64,000 nt of DNA from Phorcus lineatus (GCA_921293015.1 OV121081.1:75657022-75721021); one strand, 5' to 3'. Positions 1 through 12,636 are shown, numbered from the stretch's first letter. Numbers and translations: made by a program. Notes: generated by a model not told the origin, from the letters alone.

Positions 1-484
1 CGTGATGTCATTTTCAAGGTCACCACAACACCTGACCACTTAGTAATACATTGTTAACGCGATATATTGTAAGCTAAGCACCTAGAGTGTTCATACTTGG
101 TGACAGCCTTCAATGGAGGAAGCCTTAGACGCCAGTAGACATTGGTGACCTTGACCTCATTTTCAAGGTCACCACGACACTTTGACCACTGTGTAATACA
201 TTGTTAACGCGATATCTCGTAAAGCTTAGCCCCTAAATATCTCGTAACGGCTGGGGACATTGCCATGTTAGTGGCAAACACTTGTTTTGTATAATGATTT
301 AAAGAATATGAAATAGTTTTATCCAATTTTTTCCGATTTTGTGTCAAGAAATCTTGTCTAATGCACTGGCACTGAACAAGTTTGGTGATGTATTTCACCT
401 GGAGAACTAACAGGTATGTATCTAAGTCTTGATCATCAAAGATACGAAGGCTGATGAGCCACAGAGCCCATGGCTCTATTTTTC
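1..484. repeat. Tandem/dispersed repeat fragment at the window edge
   Basis: The block cattttcaaggtcaccac occurs at about 8 and again at about 158. The tract gtaatacattgttaacgcgat also recurs (about 42 and 196), giving a period close to 150 bp. The stretch ends at 451-484 with ctgatgagccacagagccc..., the reverse complement, with few mismatches, of the left border of the array at 22606-22639. This looks like one end of the same repeat superfamily, cut by the window edge. The short ORFs in it have no recognisable content. Confidence 0.6.
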
Positions 485-829
485 AATAACACTGTTAAAT
501 GAAGACAATAATAAAATGTAAATGCTGAAAACATTTAATCATACCATGTATGGACAATGTGTGGCAGGCTGTAGATTTATAGAGTAATTCCATTTACAAC
601 CCTTATTTATTTTTTCAATCTGCTGTTATATCAAGAAAGATGTTTGCCATTGTGTTGTTCTTACACCATTCAAAAAGCAAAAAATGTATCTATTGTCATT
701 GTTTATTATACATTCTGTACATCAGATTGATAGAGTAGTTTCCATGTGAAATTTACACTGCTTCATGTACACATCACCTCATGGCAGGTGCTTCCTTGTA
801 ACATTATATACATACACAGCATTGGCAGC
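485..829. other. Non-coding AT-rich stretch
   Basis: I see no coding exon. Minus-strand AATAAA-type signals (tttatt on the plus strand, at about 604 and 703) lie downstream of the exon pair at 830-1084 and could serve as its polyadenylation sites. Confidence 0.4.
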
Positions 830-1084
830 TCAACTCATCATATACATCATGAAAAGCAACGCTAGAAGCACAACCAGGAGTATAACAGTCATGTGGATCA
901 GAATTCCAATAATTACTAATAGCATCTTGAAAAGCTAAATCATTTACGCAATAACAAAAGAGTATGAAAAATTAAACCTTAATTTACCTGGACTCACAGA
1001 GGCAACTCGGTTACTCTCGACCTCTCTAATGCCCATATTGTCATACTGGCGTTTCTTAAGTTGACATGTTGGAGTACTCTTATT
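830..1084 (-). CDS. Two 3' exons encoding a C-terminal membrane anchor (partial gene or alternative 3' end)
   Basis: Two minus-strand exons join in phase 0. The first, 998-1084, has acceptor ctgtag and donor TCT|gtgagt; it codes 29 residues that begin NKSTPTCQLKKRQ and are basic. The second, 830-934, has acceptor gatttag; it codes 34 residues, LFKMLLVIIGILIHM... to YMMS, then TGA. The second exon is almost entirely one hydrophobic helix running to the last residue, as in tail-anchored proteins. An internal in-frame ATG (AATATGGGC, in exon 998-1084) would allow a stand-alone 47-residue micropeptide. Otherwise these are the last exons of a gene whose upstream exons I cannot find. The preceding UBAP1 introns are also phase 0, so an alternative UBAP1 3' end is formally possible. 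I do not recognise the protein. A second donor (CCAG|gtaaat, exon end 988) would give a different, non-hydrophobic frame. Confidence 0.5.
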
Positions 1085-3944
1085 CTACAGAATAATTATG
1101 AAAATACATCATCATTACACATTGTGAAAGACGTCCAAAAACTCCTCACAAAATCCTGTCAATGACTCTGTAGTTTCGCTTAATTACGAGTTTATTTCCT
1201 ATACTAATGATTGTGTGATAATTTAGCAACAGACTGAAAACATATGACATAATTTGAATTGGGAAGTGAGAATGAAGTTATGAGGAAACGGTTCCCAAAT
1301 TCATTTGTCTTTCATAGGTCATAACATGTTGCTTTATGTCAAGGAGACATAATTTTCAAGTTTACATTTCACTAAACTAATGATAACTCTTAACTTAAGA
1401 GTTACACTACATAAAATCTTCTGACAAATTAAAATTTCACTAAAACCGGGTATATCAATGACTAGGAACAACAAATCAAACACAACCAAATGAAATTAAA
1501 TTTTTCAATTAACCTTCAACAGCATTTCCAAATTAGTTGTTATTACTTAACAAAATATCACTGAAAAATCCCTTTTTTTCTCTCGTATTTTAAAATTTAA
1601 TTTAATGCATTAGCCTTATTCACTTTTAAAAGTTATCAGAATTAGAAAACATGTGTAGTAAAAATAAAATGAATTTCATATGATATTATGACTATGATAA
1701 AATAAAAAATCAAACTCGTCTCAAAATTTTAATATCTTTGTTAACACCTAGGCTTAACAAGGTTTCAGAGAGTAACAGAAAGAAGTATCATTTTTACTGG
1801 GAATGTTTAAAAAAACATATATCAAAGTAATGAATATCTTGAAAATCAACCAAAAAGCACATTTTCATTATCATGACATTATTTAAACTCATCTTCAATT
1901 AAATTTTCCAAAGATATGCTCACACAAATCAAAGAGTTTACATATTCACTCAAACAATATATCACATGACTCACTAAAAGCACTGAAATAATATTTACAC
2001 ATCATATGATTAGACCACATGATTTACAAACCAAATCAAAACAAAGGTGTTAGGAAAGACAAGAGTTAAAGATCTCTTAATCATATTGCACAGAGAAAAG
2101 CATGGAGACAATCTGACTATCTTATCAGTATGTTCCCTTTGCACATATTTACATTGGTAAACAATCACATGATAACAAATATCATTTGAGAGGCAATTAG
2201 AAGTTTCGGTAAATGATAACATTTACAGTTCATCATCATTGCCAAGGAACCATGATATTTGTTTATTGTTCTCGGCTTGAGAAGAATTTGACAAAGACTT
2301 AACCTTGACATAAAGGGATTCTATTTACAAGCTGACAAGAAATAAATCAGGGGAGATAACACTGATCACACAGTCAGCAAAAAATCAAGATTAAATGTTC
2401 AAGAAAAAAGAATGTAAACGAAGAGAATAGATTGTCAGCGATCAGCATCATGCAAAATGAGCACATTAGATTCGATAGTCAATTAATCTTTACTTTACAT
2501 GAAAGATGCTTCACAAATACAGCACATACTGTTTAGATCAAATACCTGATGATTATTTATTTGTGTGCGAAAAAAAGGATGTGGAGAATGAACTGTGAGC
2601 AATTGATTCATAACTTTCACTTGATTACTATGTAATAAGTAATTATTTATGAAACATGCAAGATCTTAGTACATAAAAAATATAAATATCTTCAGTTACA
2701 GAAACTTCTTGTTGAATATCTATTTCAATTGTAACAAATGTCACATTGTTCCATTAAAAATGTCTCATTAATATTGGTCAAAATCAAACCAAACAAAAGG
2801 GTATAGATTCATATGATGTTGTTACTAAGTTTATAGCATTATCATTGGACAAAACTTGTAATACTGAAAGACATTAAACTCGTGGTGTTAATTGCTTGTC
2901 ATGTCATCTGAGATCAGAGAGATCACATTGTGATATTGATCAGAAATTTACTACTCATACACAGCACATCGTAACGCTATACATTATCGTTTTTTTATTT
3001 AGAAGTGTCTTAATTATTATCATTTGAAGGATTATAAACTTTACACCAGAAAAGTGAATAAGTCAATCAGATATGTAATATTCATCTTGAAACATGGAAG
3101 TCTTTTCATGAAAACTCAAAATATCAACAAATAAAAATCACAATAAGAAATTGTTAATTACCTTTTGATAAAGCAATTTAAGTAACTAATGATATCAAGT
3201 TATCAAAAGTTAAATTTTTTAGTACTAAAAGCACCAAAAGATAATAATGTGATGGACAAAAGTCATTCAAAGCAGTATTTCATTTGCAAATATCTTTTGT
3301 GAATGACAAAAATAAACATCAACAAATAATCTCATTTAAACTAACACATTTAACACAGAATAAGGAAAACATATCACACAAACACAGCTTTGTGTACTTT
3401 TGATTTGAAAAGCAATATAAAAAGAAACACCAAAGAACATTTTGTGAGAAATAACTTGCGTTTTGTTTGGGAATTCAATATTGGATATTTGATATGACCA
3501 AATATTTACATGGCAGTTAGTATCTCGTATATCCCTTACAACTTTTTTTAAATAACTCTTACTGAAATATGTGGTAAAACATAGATTTCATATAGTTCAA
3601 AGTTGGTATCGGTGCATTAGTGATTCTGGCTTAATTGACAAACAATGTATGGTATGGAATCCATAGCTCTATTTTTCTAGATCAACACACTTCAATTTAC
3701 AGACTTAGGTATCTTAAAGACTTGTCATAAGATAACAGTAATTCTGCAATTAAAGACTAAAAATACTGTCCAAAATGTTTTTTAATGGTTCCCACTAGCA
3801 AGTTTTCATAGAAATAGTTGTATATAAGGCTATCCAATTGTTTTCTTACCATAGTGCTCAAGACACAGTTATCTTGAACCTAAAACAACATAAGAATTCT
3901 CAGCAATGTTGCCTGTTTTCTGGATGATTTCCATTAGAATGACC
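1085..3944. other. UBAP1 3' UTR / spacer, no exon seen
   Basis: Very AT-rich, with stops in all frames at short intervals. Several minus-strand AATAAA matches (plus-strand tttatt near 1190, 2260, 2555 and 2994) could end the UBAP1 transcript. The 70-residue ORF at 2010-2222 has no splice or compositional support. Confidence 0.45.
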
Positions 3945-6900
3945 TCAAGCTGTCAGAAAGTCTAAAGCTCTATCTCGATCCATGTTTTCTTTGACAAGAG
4001 CTTCCCGTATCTTCTCCTCTCCGAAACCAAGCTCTCTGAACTGCAGAAACATCTCAAGGTACGTCTCGGCCTGAAACAAGGACTTTTAGAGATGAACTTA
4101 TCTACTTCAACCAATTTAAAGCAGCAAAATCTAAGGAAGAACCGTGTTTTGGGAAATGATTACAGTTAAGTCAACTCTCACACTGCAACTTATTAATGGG
4201 GCATCTTAGAAGCTGAATTGGTACGAAGAACAAGTTCTTATAGATCGTCAACTTCAACTTGATATACTGTACCTTTGTAGCATTGTTCTCAAACATATTT
4301 AAAGCTGATTCAGCATGTAATGGGTTGAAACCTTTCTCAGTCAGTTTGGTCACATGGCACAAGTACTCTACCACCTGGAAAATCAAATCAAAATGCTTGA
4401 GTGATGGCCATTATGTTGACGTAAAAATTGTTTATTCCAGTTTCATTGGTTGTGGACTCTCAGTAGTTTGTATGCAGTTACAAAGAGTGACAGAGTGTTG
4501 TCTGATTGTGTGAGTAGCTGATTATTTAAAAAAAAAACGTGGACTTTTCAGTGATATTGAGGGATAGATTGATGGTCAATTCAAATGTCATTGACCCAAG
4601 AGAATAAGTCATAAACTGTGAAATCAATTGTGATGACTCATGCCATTTAGTTCAGGCATAAACTGTGGTACATTTACTATGGTTGTAATTCTAATCTAAA
4701 AACAATTTAAATTCATTTTGAGAGGTTTGGTGTCAACAATGAGTAAAATAAAGATATATAATGATGGATTTTTAGGTCCTATTTAAATTAAAACCTGCAG
4801 CACAGGAGCCCAGGAACTGAATGTCTACCATGAAAAAAGATCCACTCAAAACAAACCTCTTTCTCGTCAGTGCCGTGTTGGTGCACTGCCCGTGCGACCT
4901 GGGGCCGAGAGAAGCCCATGGAGACGAGATTGTTGACAAACCTCTGAGCCTCGTTGGACAGAGTGGAGTAAGGGTCAAACTCGGAGGGGCTGGCGAGATC
5001 AGAGCAGCTGGAACTCTGGGAGTGGACAGAGGTAGACATGATGTCAGGAGTCGGGGGCAGGGGTTTGTACGGGTTCCATATCTGAAGTAGAAGAACTCAT
5101 TAATTGGCTCTCAAGAAGTTGAGGTGATGAAGAGTGAGGACAATATTTATGGATAAACAACTTCTTTATTTATGATTTGGATTCTAATGTTATGAAGATA
5201 CTGAAACAGTGCCACATAGTAAAGAAGATGTTGATGCACACAAGTCGTCTTCATTCTTGGATCTGAAGAATGTTGATATACATACATATGATACATGTGC
5301 TAGTTTATTGCAAAGAGTAGACTGTTGGAAACTTACTACTGTTCAAGTATTTCAATGACAAAATTCCAAATTGAATTATCACAGGAAGAATTCTATAAGG
5401 CTCTTATTGCAAAGTATTGCAATGGAATTTGTCTTTCAATAAATGAAGAAAAATAAAGTGACAAAAGGAAACAGTTAACAGAAAACCAAAAGTTTCATGG
5501 GAATTGATAATGACAATGTTGACGAGTTTAATGAGAATGTACAACACAAATAGAAAAAAAGGTAAAGGCATTACATACAGCAAAAAGGAAACAGAAAGCA
5601 GAGATAGTGACGAATCTCACTTAAATAAGATCTAGCCATTTGCAAACTATTCAATTTTTGTACACAACTGTTTGTTATTTTTAGATCAATAGGTTGATAG
5701 CAAGTGGTAGATCTAACAAAGCCTAACAGAGTTGCTTGTCCCAGGGTGAAGAGCTATCTGACGAATCAGACAGCTGACTTCTGGACCAAAAGTGAACTCT
5801 AAAAGCTAAACATTGCAGTACAGCTTGGCACTGTGTCGAAGGATGATATAAGGCTGTGCAGTCATGTTTAGGGTCATTCAAACTGAATGCCTGACATCAT
5901 AAGAAAGTGAACTAGCAGGGTATATTGATGGAGGGAATATTTGCAAGATATATAATGAGATTGAGATAGTGACAGAAGGAACATTAATTGTAGAGTTTAT
6001 ATTTTCAAGGCAGCTTGACATAGAACTAACAAAAATGAAAATTACAACTGAAATCATCGACTTAGTAAAAGAATGCTGATTAATGTATAAGATATTGATG
6101 ACTAGTAGTCTATACGTCATAACTTTGCATCTAATTACTTAACTAAGAGAAAGACTTTGAAACTCACTCCCTTAGAATGAACATCAAAATGTTCATTTAT
6201 GTACATGAAGTTATTCTTCCAGCCACATAATATAGCTACAGAGTCTGATGGCTGAATTATTGCCCTAGGGGATTTAAACAATAACTCACTCATCGAAGAC
6301 TTATTCCTACAACCCACAAAACAATGAAAATCCATAGGTTTTAAAGTAATTAATATATATAATATCTATTATAATATCTATTGTGATGTGACTGTATTGT
6401 CATCCAAATAAAGTGACATGTATGGTATAGGGAGGATGTTTTATCTGGACAACTCAAGCTATTACTCATATTTAAATTTGTAGATTGAAATTTCAAAATT
6501 TATATAAACAGTTCAGTCTTCCAATATGCAATATTAACTGTGTCCAGTACTTTGGTAATCATATGCTAGAAATGCAGGATATGTTAGCAAGATGTTGTGA
6601 GAAGGTGAGTTGTTACTGAGACTCACCTGCCCAGAGGAGGGGCGAGGAGGGGGAGAGTGAGAAAGGGGGAACACTTTGTTGTTGACCTGGGTCTCAGAGT
6701 TAGAAAGATCCGGGTTGCTGCGGGTACTACGCAGGCTGGCATCGCTTTGCTGCGTCATTTCAACTGGGGAGGAGAAGTTGTGGCGGCTGTACTTGTTATC
6801 AACACCATTACTCAGACCTGTCACACTGGCAGGGGAGGCAGACGCATGACTCTGAAGTAGAGAGTTCACATCAGGGGTAGAGACAGGCCTCTCCTTAGTG

Positions 6901-8867
6901 GCAGGGAGACCTATAGGAGGCAGAACAGACTTGTAAATATTGCTGGCCGAAGGGTCAACCTTGCGTCTGCTACTCCCCTGATCTGTCTGAAAGTCGCTGT
7001 GGGTTGTCTCCCCGACCTTGAAGGCAACACTGCTGTTTTCCTGTTGGTCGAGTCTAAGTTCCACATAGTCCCCCTCTTCATAGGGTTGCTGCCGTGGCAC
7101 AAACACAGGTACAGCTGGAGCTGAAGTCTGCTGGGCAGACGGCACATTCTCCAATGTCTGCTTGGACATTGATGTGTCAGCAGCTGGACTATTGGATATA
7201 CCATTTGTTATGTTTGTATCACAGTTGTTTGAAGTGTTTGCAGGAGGGTTGTCGGAACTAGGTTTTAAAGGGTCCAGAAGAGACTTAAGCTCTTCCATTT
7301 CATTTATTAACTGGCGCTCAACATTCTCAAATGGATCATCCTCACGTTCAAACAAAGCCAAGTCCAGATTAACAGCTTGTGGGGTTTCAACTTTGTTTTC
7401 CTTCATCACTTTAGCTGGTCCAATGGGAACTGGTGTCAGTATGTCATTTGACATGTTAGCAAAGGCTGGACGAGAAGGTGGTTGAGGATTCTCTGGGGGC
7501 AGCAATGGAAAAGCCTGTACATTGGCTGTTCCATCTTCCTCCCCACTGGAATTATGAACTTCTCCATTCTGAGGTTTGGACAGGTCTTGAATTGCATTGG
7601 CGACTCTTTCTGCCTTCAGCCTTTCTTGTTCAACTTTAGCCTCTTCCCTTGCCTGTGCCCATCGAAGGACTCCTTCCTCTGTCTCAAACAAGTACTAAAA
7701 CATAGAGAGAAGGAGACTTTCAAATGTTATTTTATAGATTATACCTAACTTCAAATTTTAATGAACCATCGATCAAAAAGAAATATACAACAATATAAAA
7801 GTTTATTAAGATACAGTATTCAATGATTTTGATTGTGTTAACAGAATTTTATAGACTTAGTGATAGGATATAGTTTGATTTCATTCTCAAAAAATAGCAT
7901 CATTGAAATTGACATGTTCATACAAAGTAAGATAACAAAAAGCAATAGGTACCTCTTCACTGAGGATCTCTGACTTCTTGGGAGCATCACTGAGATCAGG
8001 AGGGAGAAACACCTGAAACATGGACAAAAATAATCCTCATTATAAGGCCTCCACAGATACTGAGCTCTACATGCATACAGATACATGTACATGACACTGA
8101 TAACTTCCCCTGCAGGGTACCACTCAGCTGGTACAGACATATTGAAGTAAAAAAAAAGTATGTTCTACGATTATTCATGTGGCTGAACTTATAGTGAAAA
8201 TACCATATGTTCTGAGTTAAACTCAAATTGCCTCTGTAAACTTTCACCTCTATCTCTAAAATGTCAAACATGTGATATTTTCTTGTTTTCTATTTTCTAT
8301 TAAAGTTTTACAACAATCTTGCATTTTATTTTAATGATGCATTGAAGTTAATACCAACAGAGTGATTCACCAAGGTGACCTATCCTTTGTGGTTCAGCAT
8401 ATGATGGTTGTGTCAAATTCATTAATTCATAAATCTTTAATCTAACAATGGAAAAGACTTACCCTTGGTGGTGGCTTAAACTTTGGCCCTACTTTAAAAG
8501 GAACGCCATCAAGACAAGATATACTGGAGCCAAGACCTGAAATAAAGTCACATTGTGTTAGAAACTATCATAAAAGCTCATAAACCTATTCAAAATTGTT
8601 ATCAGATAATGGAAGAGATTTTTCATAAATGACATACATGATAGTGACAACACATTGATGGAAAATTATTTCAATCTAAATTAATCAAGGACTGTGAATA
8701 TATTTTCATGAGCAACAGGAGAGTATAGAATTCAAATTGGCAGTTCATACAATTTATGTAGGTCTTTGTTTTATCAGGATATCGAGTAGGGAGAAAATGA
8801 AAATGAATAAAACATTGTTACCTGTGCTTGAATTTCTCGAATGACTTCTGTTGTATGAATAGGCCAT
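3945..8867 (-). CDS. UBAP1: Ubiquitin-associated protein 1 (ESCRT-I subunit), seven coding exons
   Basis: UBAP1 is the ESCRT-I subunit that couples ubiquitin binding to endosomal sorting of membrane cargo. Coding exons in transcript order: 8867-8822 (ATG), 8536-8463, 8012-7953, 7694-6627, 5081-4857, 4374-4273, 4070-3945 (TGA). All junctions are GT/AG and keep frame, giving 566 residues against about 500 in vertebrates. The N-terminal UMA motif is LDGVPFKVGPKFKPPPR (about 24-40), followed by VFLPPDL. The central acidic motif LALFEREDDPFENVE (about 172) matches the vertebrate motif before an MEELKSLL helix. The middle is Ser/Pro-rich. The last three exons form the C-terminal UBA solenoid (about 440-566), with VSMGFSRPQVARAV, LTEKGFNP, LQFRELGFGEEKIREAL and the ending RALDFLTA. 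The ATG at 8867 is the first in frame after acceptor cttttag at 8883; a non-coding first exon must lie upstream, probably at 12.64-12.73 kb. Confidence 0.95.
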
Positions 8868-8882
8868 GACTCTTGGCAAGTC
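8868..8882 (-). other. UBAP1: UBAP1 5' UTR part of the first coding exon
   Basis: Fifteen untranslated bases lie between the acceptor (tcttttag, AG at 8884-8883) and the ATG. The reading frame is open through them, so an upstream coding exon cannot be excluded. Confidence 0.6.
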
Positions 8883-9293
8883 CTAAAAGAAGGAGTAAAA
8901 TAAAAATGAGCATAAACTAACAAAACCTAGATATCACCTACCGGGTATAGGGGATTCTCAATATTTATGCATGCATACGACCTATGACCTCCTCAAATCC
9001 AAACCGAGGCTAAGGCCGCTTCCTACTCCCTGGATAGCGTAATGGCTGCATTTTGATAGTACGATTCGTTGTGTAATTTGAATTTCCTTCGGCTATACAC
9101 GAGTGTATAAGCATGAATTAAAAGAAAGTCAGTCAATTTCAGACATGAAAACATGTCGAGTGATAATAAAACGTCAAAATGAAGGGAAATTCATCCAGGG
9201 ATAGCCTCAAAACTTTGTTTTTGATAGTTGTTTTCGTGGTAAATTTGAAGATATATTACGTGAGTTTTGCATTCGCATTTGGTCCGTATAGGC

Positions 9294-9518
9294 ATGAGTG
9301 CATTTATAATAATCACAGTGCTAATTTCTCTTAATTGTTATGCATTAATAAATCTTCATAAAATTATTTTTACCCGAAATTTTAGGACTTTTAACTCAAG
9401 GATCACAAAACTGTTAAACCAAAACAATGAAGAATCAAGTAGTGGGACCGGCATGTTTACAAAAAATGGTACTGTACTGCAGTATCAATATAATGAAGAA
9501 ACGAAAACATATATGTAG
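9294..9518 (+). CDS. Small ORF with N-terminal hydrophobic helix, unrecognised
   Basis: It codes 74 residues starting MSAFIIITVLISLNCYALI, i.e. a hydrophobic segment at once, then a basic stretch (FTRNFRTFNSRITK) and a polar tail (NQNNEESSSGTGMFTKNGT) ending in NEETKTYM. Just upstream, in another frame, ATG at 9179 opens a 51-codon ORF that also has a hydrophobic segment (LFLIVVFVVNLKIYY) next to a donor-like ac|gtgagt. This may be one small spliced gene or a broken copy. It lies within the 2.8-kb inverted-repeat element. I know no family for it, and it may be noise. Confidence 0.3.
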   Translation: MSAFIIITVLISLNCYALINLHKIIFTRNFRTFNSRITKLLNQNNEESSSGTGMFTKNGTVLQYQYNEETKTYM

Positions 9519-10761
9519 CGAACTTCTCAAAGACACCAACTGATTGGAAGTGATATATTTATATACATAGGTGTATTTTTAAGAATATTTTCCTAGCAAA
9601 ATTTTTCAGAAATTATTTATAATTCACAAAACGAATTTAATATAGGCTAGAATTAATTTTAATTATAATCATAATAATTATTGAAAAGGAAAATATAATC
9701 ATGAGTACAATTTTTTTTTATTAAAATTTTATTTTATTTATTGGTGTATATAAGGTGGTGACTGGGTATTTATGACACCAATAATGTGAAGGGAGGGATT
9801 AATTTCAGTACTTTTAGGTAGAAATCCCACATTTATTACTGGCAATTCATGTAGACATAAGGTGGATGCTACAAATAACTTGAAATTAGCTGACAGATTA
9901 TATATTGTGCCTTGAAGATAAACACACTTATATTTATAAAGTGTCTAATATCAAAAGTACTGAAGTCATGAATTCGATAAATCCTAATTCATATGATTGA
10001 CTGTCAGTTTTCAAAACTTACTTTCAGCTGTTTCACTGACAATATACATGGAGTGAAATATGTATCAAGACTTCCAAATTGTCCTGGCTTTTTAGTCATA
10101 ATGATAAATTTCTGTCATTTTAAAACAGAGTTTAGATAATTATAATGTAAATATTATTCCTAAAATCAATGGCTTAATTTCTTTAATCTATAAATTTATT
10201 TCCTATACCTTATAAAGAAGTCCCTCATTTTCCTAATAATTTTGATACATTTAGTTAATCAGCATTTTATAAAAACAAAAATAGGCCTACAAGTAATAGG
10301 AATTTCTTATTCAATTTGAACAATTAATTGTTTGTACATACATTCAATGAATACCCTTATATGGCCCTGTAATAAGTATTTGAATTTATTTGAGTATTTG
10401 AAATACTGAAATCAGTTCATTTCTTCATAAGTTCTTCAAATAGATTTAACAATTCTTAAACCATATAAAATCCAATTTCATAATCATGATAATGCTTTTA
10501 CGGCCAGAGAGTATTCATTCAGTAGTATTCATTACGTTTACATCTTCTCATCATTGTTTTCTATATGTTTGATATTCTTGTACATTGTGGAAGCCATACT
10601 CGTGGAATGTTTTGAAAATGTACTTTGGGAGCAGTATTGATATAAGCCACTTGGCTTGTTTACCAATCACTTTCTACTGAATAAAATATGTTTTAAAACA
10701 AGTATTTGAATCTCTTAAATTCAGAATAATATCACAGTGATTATTTTATTGAATGATTAAC

Positions 10762-10934
10762 AGGGATTGGGATAGACACCTTCCATAATGGGCCATTTTA
10801 GGGTTTTTAGTAATTTTTGGAATTTAAAATGGGCCATTGGCCATAATGTCAATAGTAAACTTCAAAATTTTAATGGGACATTTTGTAAGCCAATGTGCAA
10901 AATGGCCCATGGCCCCTGCCTTTCCCAATCACTG
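10762..10934. mobile_element. hAT-like MITE with 7-8 bp target duplication
   Basis: The termini agggattggga...atgggccatttt and aaaatggcccat...tttcccaatcact are inverted copies about 40 bp long with mismatches. The flanks share GATTAAC on both sides (10755-10761 and 10935-10941), a plausible target-site duplication. It lies inside the larger 8946-11746 element and is therefore younger. Confidence 0.7.
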
Positions 10935-12033
10935 GATTAACATTAATGTTTTAACTAATTATGTGATTTTATTTGCTGTATATATCTTATGTATTTATCA
11001 TGAAAAGGAAAGCTAATCTTTTTTATTAAAAATATTTGGCATCGCTTTTATGTAGCTTGTTTAATAAATAATCATATTAGGCCCACAAAGTAGAGAACTT
11101 TGGGAGTTCTTAAAGCTAGAAAAATTTATTTATTTTTCAGCTTGGCCTAAATTAAAAGTTATTTGCGACCTCATCAGAAACTAACAAAATTATGTATTTT
11201 AATTATATTCAAAGGAATAGTAACATTTCACATTTGGTCTTGTTTGTATCTCTATTTTAGCCCCCTGAATTGAAATTCTGGTTTGTTTACATTGAGGCCT
11301 GTACTGAATGACCCAATAGTAACGTAAGTGGGCACTTTGAAACGACTGAAGCTTTTACGTAGAGATCGCTAAATCTGTATCATTTTCCAGCTGTAAACGA
11401 GTGTGTGTAATGAAAATATTTCAACGGACAGTGCAAAATGACGGTAAACCCAGCATGGGAATACCCCCGAATATCGGTCGAAAGAATTCTGTCTGCAAGT
11501 AAAATAATATTCTAATCTCTGCTACACCAAGAAATGTAGAAGCTTATCCGATTATGGTCTTTCTGCGGTTGAATTTAGTGAAATATTTTACAAACAAAGC
11601 ATAATTTCGAAAGGATACTGACTTAACAATGCTGTAGGAACGTAACTTCCGGGTTTCGAAGCGGCCTTAGCCTCGTTTTCGAGTACGTACACTTGGTTTC
11701 TGATACCTCATAAATATTCATGAGGTAATATTAAGAATCCCCTATAATGATATGTTGAACTATCGATGGTAAGCAATGATCAGCTTTACAATGGTCACTC
11801 TATCAATAGGAACATAACATAATCAAACATAAAATTTTCAAAAAAAGTTTCTAAAGATTTATGAAGATGTCTATACATACATTTACAGTTTTCAAGCCCT
11901 GTTATGCTTGAGATTTTTATACTTTCCCAGTCATCATGCAAATAGGCTCCATTAAAAAATGCAATTTTTCAAATATTAGTTTTATGAGGAGAGAATCTGA
12001 TTATCTAAGTTATCATCAATAATAAGCTAACTG

Positions 12034-12231
12034 ACACTGGCGCCAGACTCTGAATTAACAATATCATGCAAGTATATGTACATGTAGCTATATAACATAA
12101 ACAAGGTCTGACACTAGTGACCGAGTTGTGTCTGCAATAGGACTGTGTCACTAGTGTCAGACCTTGTTTATGTTATATAGCTACATGTACATATACTACA
12201 TGATATTGTAAATTCATAGTCTGACACCTGT
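12034..12231. mobile_element. Foldback MITE with perfect 8-bp target duplication
   Basis: The two arms are nearly complete inverse copies: gtatatgtacatgtagctat with aacaaggtctgacactagtg on the left, and its complement on the right, around a short loop near 12120-12145. The 8-mer GCTAACTG is present at 12026-12033 and 12232-12239, immediately outside the ends acactggcgccagact / agtctgacacctgt. An 8-bp duplication fits hAT-type insertion. It sits in UBAP1 intron 1. Confidence 0.85.
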
Positions 12232-12636
12232 GCTAACTGCCTAAGAAGAGAAAGCATCCTAAACTACACTTTCTGACATTTTGAAATCTACAAACCATTC
12301 TTTTCTTTTCTCATTATTTTTATATGGGTTTGATCTTTTTTAAAACACAGTTCCAAAAGGCAGTACTCTCGTTATCTTAAAAAATTATTAAGTCTTTAGT
12401 CTAAATCATCGAGAACGATTAGTCAAACATGCATCATTACTGAGTGAAATATGGTAAAAATGTTTAAAGGGTTTCATTTTGTTACTTTCGAAACTGTGGT
12501 GTTATTGTTTTCCTCTGTTGACAAGATTGTTGTCTTCCCTGGTGCATCAATATTTCATCTTTCAGGACGTTGTAAATCGTTAACCACAATTTAATCGTCC
12601 TAACTCGTATATTATGTTATCCTCTTTATCACTTAC

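Larger units (their letters stand above)
8946..11746. mobile_element. 2.8-kb element with imperfect terminal inverted repeats
   Basis: The left end begins tataggggattctcaatatt (8946). The right end, ...aatattaagaatcccctata (to 11746), is its inverse. A second inverted block, cgaggctaaggccgctt (about 9005-9021), reappears inverted as aagcggccttagcctcg (11659-11675), at similar distances from the two ends. The whole unit sits in the first UBAP1 intron. No transposase is visible. It contains a small membrane-protein-like ORF (9294-9518), a second start-like exon on the right (ATGACGGTAAACCC, about 11439, with a possible donor GCAA|gtaaaa) and a nested MITE (10762-10934). It could be a non-autonomous DNA transposon that carries host sequence. 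Confidence 0.6.
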
